DNA from: Oscillospiraceae bacterium
GTDB taxonomy: Bacteria > Bacillota > Clostridia > Oscillospirales > CAG-382
DNA length: 64,000 nucleotides
Reading direction: 5' to 3'
NCBI GenBank assembly: GCA_015063885.1
Contig: SVTH01000001.1
Location: 27,182-91,181, forward strand
The notes below the pieces were generated by a model. It had not been told where the DNA came from. It saw nothing but the letters and a program-made list of their open reading frames with translations, and did no database searches. A program made the translations under genes and the position numbers. Positions 9,091 through 16,700 of this stretch are shown piece by piece (positions within the stretch are counted from its first letter, which is position 1; each line of letters begins with the position of its first letter).

Positions 9091-9930
9091 TTATAATGAA
9101 ATATTTTCGGATTCAACGGCGTCCATAGCGTCTGCGATCACGTTGTTCGCCCGTTTCAGTGCTTCCTCTGCTTTTTCGGGAGAGCATCCCGTCTTTTGGC
9201 AGATCATACGGATGGCCCTTGCCACCAGCTTTTGGTTGGAGGGGATCATATAGGCCATGTAATTTCCCCGTACCCTGCCGTACCGCACCATGGCGCCGGT
9301 GGAGAGCATGTTCAGAATCATCTTCTGGCCCGTCCCCGCCTTCATGCGGGTGGAGCCGTTGATCACCTCGGGACCCACCTCCGCCGCAATGGCAAGATCG
9401 CAGAGAGGGATGAGGTCGCTGTTTTTGTTGCAGGTGATGCACACCGTCTTGGTGCCCAAGGACCTTGCGTAGGCCAGAGCACCCTTCACGCAGTTGGCAG
9501 ATCCGCTGGCGGAAATGGCTACCAGAATATCCTTCCCGCAGTAGCCGTATTCCTCCTTCATCAGATCCGCAATGCTGTTCGGATTGTCCTCCGCATCCTC
9601 CGCGGGGTTGATGATGGCGCTGTAACCGCCCGCCATCAGGCCGATCACTCTGCCGTACAGCCCGTAGGTGGGCGGGATCTCGGAAGCGTCCACCACCCCA
9701 AGCCTGCCGGAGGTTCCCGCACCGCAATAAAAGATGCGTCCCTCGTTCTTCAATACCTCCGCCAGCAGGTCAATTGCCTCCCCGATCTCGGGCAGACATT
9801 TTTCCACCGCAAAGGCTACGGTCTTGTCCTCTTCGTTGATGCACCTTGCGATCTCAAGGGCACTCATTTTGTCGATCTGCGACGTGGAAGCATTTTTTTG
9901 CTCCGTCGTCAGAGTATGATATTCAGCCAT
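9091..9930 (-). CDS. murQ: N-acetylmuramic acid 6-phosphate etherase
   Basis: A 279-residue cytoplasmic SIS-domain enzyme that cleaves the lactyl ether of MurNAc-6-phosphate to give GlcNAc-6-phosphate and lactate during muropeptide recycling. Recognised from CGAGTSGRLGVVDASEIPPT (near 70), the SIS region ISASGSANCVKGAL, and NGSTRMKAGTGQKMILNMLS (near 190), all hallmark stretches of MurQ. It is slightly shorter than the usual about 300 residues, with a short C-terminal helical part. It is the first gene of a two-gene transcript with the dockerin phosphodiesterase and has a divergent promoter region shared with the glycosyltransferase gene. No murP or murR transporter/regulator is adjacent, so the source of MurNAc-6-P is not shown here. 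Confidence 0.92.
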   Translation of the reverse strand: MAEYHTLTTEQKNASTSQIDKMSALEIARCINEEDKTVAFAVEKCLPEIGEAIDLLAEVLKNEGRIFYCGAGTSGRLGVVDASEIPPTYGLYGRVIGLMAGGYSAIINPAEDAEDNPNSIADLMKEEYGYCGKDILVAISASGSANCVKGALAYARSLGTKTVCITCNKNSDLIPLCDLAIAAEVGPEVINGSTRMKAGTGQKMILNMLSTGAMVRYGRVRGNYMAYMIPSNQKLVARAIRMICQKTGCSPEKAEEALKRANNVIADAMDAVESENISL

Positions 9931-9973
9931 GCTGCAAAAGCCTTTCTGTTTTTGGGAATTTTTGCTTGGGTAT

Positions 9974-10003
9974 ATTTTAACATAGAGCCCCCTTCTTTGT
10001 CAA
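9974..10003 (-). promoter_or_regulatory. sigma-A-type promoter for murQ
   Basis: Minus-strand TTGACA (10003-9998), an 18-base spacer and TAAAAT (9979-9974). It lies about 45 bases upstream of the murQ ATG and back-to-back with the promoter at 10045-10073. Confidence 0.75.
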
Positions 10004-10044
10004 TCATTTTTATGCACCTTTTCGGAAAAAAGTCTTAAAACCCG

Positions 10045-10073
10045 TTGACAAAAAAGGGAAGATATGGTACTAT
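10045..10073 (+). promoter_or_regulatory. sigma-A-type promoter for the glycosyltransferase operon
   Basis: TTGACA at 10045-10050, a 17-base spacer and TACTAT at 10068-10073. The apparent upstream TTG start at 10045 is this -35 box, which supports the ATG at 10114 as the true start. Confidence 0.85.
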
Positions 10074-10113
10074 TGAACAAGAGAAAAATGCCTTGGAGAG
10101 GGAGGGTTTTTGT

Positions 10114-11085
10114 ATGGAATTGATCAGCGTTATGGTTCCTTGTTATAACGAGGAAGAATCCCTGCCTCTGTTTCGGGAGGAGATCCTGCGGGTGATGGCT
10201 TCCATGCCGGAATATGCCTTTGAGGTGATCTTTGCCGACGACGGTTCCAAGGATAAGACCTTGCACCTCCTGCGGGAGTTTGCCGCCGGGGACGACCGCT
10301 TCCGCTACGTCTCCTTTACCCGCAATTTCGGCAAAGAAGCCGCCATGTACGCCCTTTTGCAGGCGTCAAAAGGGGATTTCGTGGTGTATATGGATGCGGA
10401 TCTCCAGGATCCCCCTTCCTTGCTGCCCCGTATGATGGCACTTTTGAAGGAGAAGGGATGCGACAGCATCGGCACCCGCCGCTCCTCCCGGAAAGGGGAG
10501 CCTCCCATCAGAAGCTTTTTTGCCAACGTGTTCTATAAGATGATCAACCGCATCTCCAACGTGCGCTTGGTGCCTGCGGCAAGAGATTACCGCCTCATGT
10601 CCCGCCGCATGGCGGATTCCATCCTTTCCCTGTGTGAGTATAACCGTTTCTCCAAGGGTATCTTCGAGTGGGTGGGCTACGAGACGGAATGGATCTCCTA
10701 CGAGAACGTGGAGCGCAGCGCGGGGAAGACCAAGTTCTCCTTCTGGAAGCTGTTTAAGTATTCCCTGGAATGCATCATCGCCTTTTCCACCGCCCCCTTG
10801 GCCATCGCCTCCGTTATGGGCTTCGTGTTCTGCTTTGCGGCCTTTATCGGGATCCTGGTGGTGATCATCCGCGCCCTGCTGGGTGTGGATTCCGCCTTCG
10901 GCTGGGCGTCCATGATGTGCGTCATCCTGTTCGTGGGGGGCGTTTTGGAGTTTTCCATCGGCATTTTGGGCGGCTATCTGTCCAAGACCTATCTGGAAAG
11001 CAAGCACCGTCCCATCTATCTTTCCAAGGAGACGGAAAACGACCTGAAGGAGAAGGACCATGTTCGGCTTCAAGAGAAAAGATAA
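10114..11085 (+). CDS. family 2 glycosyltransferase, GtrB/DPM1-like polyprenyl-phosphate type
   Basis: 323 residues from the ATG at 10114, which follows an AGGGAGG ribosome site. The N-terminal GT-A domain shows MVPCYNEEESLPLFREEI, the nucleotide-binding FADDGSKDKT (near 32) and the metal-binding MDADLQDPPS (near 93). Two hydrophobic segments at about 225-255 and 262-290 anchor it in the membrane, as in GtrB, which transfers a sugar from a nucleotide to undecaprenyl phosphate on the cytoplasmic face. The length and layout match that family. The acceptor sugar and downstream glycan are not shown by the sequence; no flippase (GtrA) is nearby. It overlaps the next gene by 26 bases, so the two are co-translated. 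Confidence 0.88.
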   Translation: MELISVMVPCYNEEESLPLFREEILRVMASMPEYAFEVIFADDGSKDKTLHLLREFAAGDDRFRYVSFTRNFGKEAAMYALLQASKGDFVVYMDADLQDPPSLLPRMMALLKEKGCDSIGTRRSSRKGEPPIRSFFANVFYKMINRISNVRLVPAARDYRLMSRRMADSILSLCEYNRFSKGIFEWVGYETEWISYENVERSAGKTKFSFWKLFKYSLECIIAFSTAPLAIASVMGFVFCFAAFIGILVVIIRALLGVDSAFGWASMMCVILFVGGVLEFSIGILGGYLSKTYLESKHRPIYLSKETENDLKEKDHVRLQEKR

Positions 11086-11398
11086 ACCGCCCCGCAATAC
11101 GGACAGCGCCGAGTTCCGTCTGTGGATGGCGAAAAAGCTGGACGGCAGATCCCTGCGGTACATTTTGGAGCGGGGAGAGGACAGCGTGGAGCGCGTCATC
11201 GGCAAAGGCGGCGTTCTCAGCCTGTACGAAGGGGAGTTCAGCGTGATCTCGGGGGATAAGACCCTGTTCGTCACCACCGCCTCGGAATTGAAGGCGTGGG
11301 AATTCCTGTCCCTGGAGGGAGCCACCCTGACGGGGTTCGATAAGGTAGAAGGTAAGGAAAGAACCATCCTTGCTTACTATAAATATTACCGTGATTGA
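11060..11398 (+). CDS. small conserved hypothetical protein
   Basis: 112 residues, MFGFKRKDK... to ...LAYYKYYRD. The ATG at 11060 has GAAGGAGAAGGA directly upstream, inside the 3' end of the glycosyltransferase gene, so the start is credible. It is soluble and has no signal peptide or membrane segment. The body alternates short beta stretches (VLSLYEGEFSVISGDKTLFV) and ends in TILAYYKYY. I do not recognise the family. The 26-base overlap suggests a role linked to the glycosyltransferase, but this is only inference. Confidence 0.7.
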   Translation: MFGFKRKDKPPRNTDSAEFRLWMAKKLDGRSLRYILERGEDSVERVIGKGGVLSLYEGEFSVISGDKTLFVTTASELKAWEFLSLEGATLTGFDKVEGKERTILAYYKYYRD

Positions 11399-11420
11399 TC
11401 AAATGTAAAGGAGATCTACA

Positions 11421-12509
11421 ATGGATAAGAAACTCAGAATCGGTATCATCGGTTGCGGCGGTATTGCCAACGGCAAGCACATGCCCGCGCTTAAGAACTG
11501 CTCCGACCTGGCGGAAATGGTCTATTTCTGCGACCTGGAGCTTTCCCGCGCTGAGGCGGCTGCCAAGAAGTTCGGCACCCCCGACGCAAAGGTCTGCACC
11601 GACTATAAGGAGCTTTTGGCAGACGAGACCATCGACGTGGTCCACGTTTGTACCCCCAACCGCTCCCACAGCTTCATCACCGTGGACGCTCTGGAGGCAG
11701 GTAAGCACGTTATGTGCGAAAAGCCCATGGCCATCAACTCCGAGGAAGCACAGAAGATGCTGGACGCCGCAAAGCGCACCGGCAAGAAGCTGACCATCGG
11801 TTACCAGAACCGTCACCGTCCCGATTCTATGTATATTAAGAAGGAATGCGAGGACGGCACCCTGGGCGAGATCTACTACGCCAAGGCAACCGCTATCCGC
11901 CGCAGAGCCGTTCCCACCTGGGGCGTGTTCATGAACGAATACGAGCAGGGCGGCGGCCCCCTCATCGACATCGGCACCCATGCTCTGGACCTGACCCTGT
12001 GGTGCATGGATAACTATAAGCCCAAGTATTGCGTTGGCACCGTGTACCACAAGCTGGGCGATAAGTTCCCCACCGGCAACGCCTGGGGCGACTGGAAGCC
12101 CGGCGAGCTCACCGTTGAGGATTCCGCTTTCGGCTTCATCGTTATGGAAAACGGCGCTACCGTGGTTCTGGAATCCAGCTGGGCGCTGAACTCCCTGGAC
12201 GTCCGTGAGGCCGTTACCACCCTGTGCGGCACCGACGGCGGCGCAGATATGGAAGGCGGCGTGCGTATCAACGGCATCCGCAACGGAAGACAGTACGTTC
12301 TGAAGCCCGACCTGTCCGCAGGCGGCGTGGCCTTCTACGAGGGCGCAGGCGCAGGATCTCCTCAGGATAACGAGGCACGCCTGTGGCTCAACGCCGTCAT
12401 CAACGACACCGATCCCTTCGTGCTCCCCGAGCAGGCACTGGTGGTCAGCCGCATCCTGGAGGGCATCTACATCTCCGCCAAGACCGGAGAGCCCTACTAC
12501 TTTAATTAA
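11421..12509 (+). CDS. Gfo/Idh/MocA family NAD(P)-dependent oxidoreductase
   Basis: 362 residues. The N-terminal Rossmann fold begins GIIGCGGIANGKHMPALK, and the family signature with the catalytic lysine is CEKPMAIN (near 100). The C-terminal half carries the alpha/beta substrate domain with GGGPLIDIGTHALDLTLW, where the His of the G-T-H stretch is the usual catalytic base. Members oxidise or reduce sugars and cyclitols. It follows the small protein by 22 bases with GGAGAT upstream and precedes an isomerase/epimerase by 18 bases, a pairing typical of catabolic routes for inositol-like or unusual sugars. The substrate cannot be told from sequence. Confidence 0.88.
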   Translation: MDKKLRIGIIGCGGIANGKHMPALKNCSDLAEMVYFCDLELSRAEAAAKKFGTPDAKVCTDYKELLADETIDVVHVCTPNRSHSFITVDALEAGKHVMCEKPMAINSEEAQKMLDAAKRTGKKLTIGYQNRHRPDSMYIKKECEDGTLGEIYYAKATAIRRRAVPTWGVFMNEYEQGGGPLIDIGTHALDLTLWCMDNYKPKYCVGTVYHKLGDKFPTGNAWGDWKPGELTVEDSAFGFIVMENGATVVLESSWALNSLDVREAVTTLCGTDGGADMEGGVRINGIRNGRQYVLKPDLSAGGVAFYEGAGAGSPQDNEARLWLNAVINDTDPFVLPEQALVVSRILEGIYISAKTGEPYYFN

Positions 12510-12527
12510 ATAGGAAGGAAAAGCTCC

Positions 12528-13496
12528 ATGAAATTAGGCGTATGTGCGGTTCTGTTCGGCGATCAAACGCTGGATAAGACCCTTCCGTATCTGAAATCCA
12601 TCGGCATCGAGGAATTGGAGATCGGCGCAGGCGGTTACCCCGGCAAGGCTCACTGTGATCCCGCCGTCCTTCTGAAGGACGAAAAGGCTCTGGAATCCTT
12701 CAAGGAGACCATCGCTTTCCACGGCCTGCCCATCAACACCCTCAGCTGCCACGGCAACCCCGTCCACCCCGACAAGGCCACCCGTGAAAGCTACCGCGAG
12801 GATTTCCGCAACACCATCCTCCTGTGCGAAAAGCTGGGGATCAAGAAGATCATCGGCTTCTCCGGTTGCCCCGGCGACAGCCCGGACGCAAAATACCCCA
12901 ACTGGGTGACCTGCCCCTGGCCCAACGATTTCTCCGATCTGCTGAAATGGCAGTGGGAGGAAGTCCTGGTGCCCTATTGGAAGGAAGAAGTGCAGTTTGC
13001 CGAAGCCCACGGCATCGAGAAGATCGCCCTGGAAATGCATCCCGGCTTCTGCGTGTATAACCCCGAGACTCTGCTGCACCTCCGCAGCGAGGTGGGCAAC
13101 CTCATCGGTGCCAACATGGACCCCTCTCACCTGATCTGGCAGGGGATCGACCCCGTTGCCGCCATCCGTACCTTGGGGGACGCCATCTACCACGTCCACG
13201 CAAAGGACACCAAGGTGGATGCTCTCAACACCGCCGTCAACGGCGTGCTGGATACCAAGCCCTATGCCGACGAGCTCCACCGCTCCTGGGTGTTCCGCTC
13301 CGTGGGCTACGGCAACGATATGCAGTATTGGCGCGACTTTATCAGCAACCTCCGCCTCGTTGGGTATGACGATATCCTCTCCATCGAGCATGAGGACAGC
13401 ATCATGACCAACGTGGAAGGTCTGGAAAAGGCCGCTTACTTCCTGAAGCAGGCCATCATTAAGGACCCCAAGCCTACCGGTATGTGGTGGGTATAA
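12528..13496 (+). CDS. sugar phosphate isomerase/epimerase (xylose isomerase-like TIM barrel)
   Basis: 322 residues, cytoplasmic. The TIM-barrel landmarks of the AP-endonuclease-2-like family are present: LEIGAGGYPG near the start, ALEMHPGFCVYNP (near 170), NMDPSHLIWQGIDP (near 192) and VHAKDTK (near 225), giving the expected Glu/Asp/His metal ligands. It ends with a terminator at 13533-13568. Its place directly after a Gfo/Idh/MocA enzyme suggests sequential steps on one sugar or cyclitol. The exact reaction is not determined. Confidence 0.88.
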   Translation: MKLGVCAVLFGDQTLDKTLPYLKSIGIEELEIGAGGYPGKAHCDPAVLLKDEKALESFKETIAFHGLPINTLSCHGNPVHPDKATRESYREDFRNTILLCEKLGIKKIIGFSGCPGDSPDAKYPNWVTCPWPNDFSDLLKWQWEEVLVPYWKEEVQFAEAHGIEKIALEMHPGFCVYNPETLLHLRSEVGNLIGANMDPSHLIWQGIDPVAAIRTLGDAIYHVHAKDTKVDALNTAVNGVLDTKPYADELHRSWVFRSVGYGNDMQYWRDFISNLRLVGYDDILSIEHEDSIMTNVEGLEKAAYFLKQAIIKDPKPTGMWWV

Positions 13497-13532
13497 CCCC
13501 ATAGACTCCCCGGAAAACGGAATTTTTACTCA

Positions 13533-13568
13533 CAAGCGGACGGCGTAACAGCGGTCCGCTTGTTTTTT
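13533..13568 (+). terminator. rho-independent terminator
   Basis: Perfect 9-base stem CAAGCGGAC (13533-13541) with GTCCGCTTG (13554-13562), followed by TTTTTT. It closes the glycosyltransferase-to-isomerase transcript. Confidence 0.92.
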
Positions 13569-13657
13569 GCCAAAAAAACTGTACGATTTGTCAAAAAATT
13601 GGTGAAAGATTTGGGAAATATTTCCCATAGTATAGCCAAAAAACTTGAAAAAAGAGG

Positions 13658-13686
13658 TTGACAATCTTCATAAAAGGGTATATAAT
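13658..13686 (+). promoter_or_regulatory. consensus sigma-A promoter for the Cys/His repeat protein
   Basis: TTGACA (13658-13663), a 17-base spacer and TATAAT (13681-13686), a perfect match to consensus. A leader of about 80 bases follows, with GACCTT (13703-13708) able to pair with AAGGTC (13723-13728). Confidence 0.92.
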
Positions 13687-13774
13687 GGATTATGTATTAG
13701 GATGACCTTACTTTGGGGGTACAAGGTCGGGTTTAACTTATGCAAAAAAATAATTTATATAAAGTGAGGATGCT

Positions 13775-16700
13775 ATGAAGACAGTATTCAAAAGACTGAT
13801 CAGCTCTCTGCTGTTGGTCGTCATGCTGGTCGCAGCTGTTCCCGCCTCTCTGGTCTCTGCCGCTTCGGCAGATATCGACTGGGAATATCTGAAGGAAAAG
13901 TATGAACTGACCGATTCGCAGATTGACGCAGCCAAGGACATCGCCGACGAGTTCGATCTGACTCCCGAGCAGATTGACGCCGTCGAAGACTACTACGACT
14001 CCCTGACTCCCGCAGAGCAGGAAGAGCTCAAAGAGGCTGTTAAGAACGGCGAGATCACCGGTCCCGACGATCTTCCCGGCACGGATTCCAAGAAGTTCAT
14101 GAGAGCAATGTTCATTGCTACCATGAAGCGTGCGGCTAAGGATATCCTGAACCGTGTTGTGGAAGCCATGGAAGGCGTCACCGTTAAGAACCCCTTTGAT
14201 ATCGACCGCGTTTATGACGAGCACGGCAACATCGCAGGTATCAACTTCGTGTTGGAAGCTGCCGATGACGTGAACGTTCTGGAGGCTGTTAAATCCATCG
14301 TCGAGAAGTACGACGTTCTCGGCGCTCTGAAGATGGTTGCCGGTGCGGTTCTCCTCTTTGATGAGGTTTCCGTGGACGGTTACACCGTTTACGACCTGGC
14401 AGACCCCTCCGACATCCGTAACGCCCTGGTAGAGATCTACAGATCCAACCCCATCGAGTTCTCCACCATCGCAAACATGAAGGGCAACACCCTTGCAACC
14501 TACAACTTCTCTCTGGCTTGCCGCGGCGTTGAGATCGAGCTTCCCGTAAGCTTCGTGATCAACTGCTCTCAGGCTAAGCTGAGTAAGATCAAGGCTGCCG
14601 CAGCAAAGCTTGCCGACCTGGTTGAAGTCAACGGCGATTTCAACGAGGACGGCGGCGTCTTCTCCGCTGAGTTGGAAGGCATCCTGGACGTTTCCGATTA
14701 CACCGATAACGTTTTGGAATATCTCCTGCCCGAGTATATCGCTCAGGAGTACGCTATGGTTCGTGAGAAGCTCCACGCAGTTTCCATGAACGACGTGATC
14801 GACCAGATGAATCTGAAGAACCTGCAGCTCGTTGCCGCTAAGCTCGGCCGTACTGCTGAGTTCGACGCTCTGGTAGATAAGATCGTTGCTCACTTCCACC
14901 TGAACCCCGCTGAGCCCAACGACCTGAAGGCACTGATCCGCCTGATCGACGAGAAGAACCTCTTCTCCTTGTACGTGAAGGCTGCTATGCAGAAGGCTGC
15001 CGCTGTTCGCGCTTCTATCGCCGACATCGACGCTGCCGATCTGAAGAACATCCTCATCGCTCTGGACAATAAGGCTCAGATCCCCGGCTACGTAAAGGCT
15101 GCTATCCTGCAGGTATACGGCGCCAACGCTGAGCTGGTTTCCATCGGCGCAGCCAAGCTGAAGGAGATCGTCCTTGCTCTGGAAGCAAAGGCTGAGATCC
15201 CCGAAAGCCTGAAGACCGCTATCAAGAACCGCTACGGCGTTGACTACGTTCAGAGCAAGCTGAACAAGTCCGTTGGCGACTTCTACAATGGCGACGGCTC
15301 CTATTCCTTCACCGTTGGCAACGGCTTCGCTCCCATGGGCTTTGCTACTTACACGGATGCTGTTCTCAACAAGCTTCTGAACAATAAGGTTTCAGACAGA
15401 GTCTCCAAGGCCCTCAAGGCTCACGGCTATGCTTCCCTCGAGGCATACGTGGATGCCGTTAAGGAAAGATACAGCAAGATCTACTACGGTAAGTACGATC
15501 TGGACATGACCTTCACTCTGGTTCTCTTCAAGACCTACACCGTGAAGTTCGTTGACGAAAACGGCAACGTGATCGACGTTCAGACCGTCGTTGCAGGCGA
15601 TTACGCCAAGGATCCTTACTTCCACGGCGGCTCCAGCCTGAACACCGATTATACCGCAGACAAGTCTTACGAGAACGTAATGACCGATCTGGTCGTTACC
15701 CTCTACCCCAAGCACAAGCTGGTTGAAGTGATCGATCCCGAAGCAACCTGCACCGAGTCCGGTGTTAAGACTATTTACTGTACCGTTGAAGGTTGCGGCT
15801 ATGTCGTAACCGAGAAGATTGACGCTCTGGGCCACCACTACGTTGGCGTGATCACCAAGGAAGCAACCTGCACCGAGGACGGCTTGAAGACCTACACCTG
15901 CTCCAGATGCGGCGACACCTACACCGAAGTGATTCCCGCCGGCGCACATGACTGGCAGGTAATCACGGAAATTCCCGCTACCTGTACCACGGAAGGCTAT
16001 TATTTGGCAATCTGCGGAAACTGTGGCGAGGTGGACGAAAGAATCCTTCCTTTGGTTCCTCACAACTATGTTCCCCATGCTTATGAACCTGCAACCTGTA
16101 CCGAAGATGGCAAGAAGCAGTCTATCTGTACTGAATGTAACCACATCAAGACTGAAGTGATTCCCGCACTGGGCCACGATTGGGGCGATTGGGAAACCAT
16201 TAAGGCTCCCACCGAGACCGAGACCGGTTTGGAGAGACGCGAATGTAACAGATGCGGCGAGGTAGAGGAGAATGTAATTCCTGCACTTGGCCACACTCAC
16301 AATTATATCGCAGTTGTAACCAATCCCACCTGTACCGAACAGGGCTACACCACTTACACCTGCGCATGCGGCGACAGCTATGTTGCTGACTACGTACCCG
16401 CACTGGGCCACAAGTATGAAGCAGTTGTAACCGCACCCAACTGTACCGATAAGGGTTACACCACCTACACCTGTTCCGTCTGTGGCGATAGCTACGTTGA
16501 TGACTACGTAGACGCACTGGGCCACAAGTATGAAGCAGTTGTAACCGCACCCAACTGTACCGATAAGGGTTACACCACCTACACCTGTTCCGTCTGTGGC
16601 GATAGCTACGTTGACGACTACGTAGATGCACTGGGCCACAAGTATGAAGTAGTTTACACCGATGCTACCTGTACCGATAAGGGTTACACCACCTACACCT

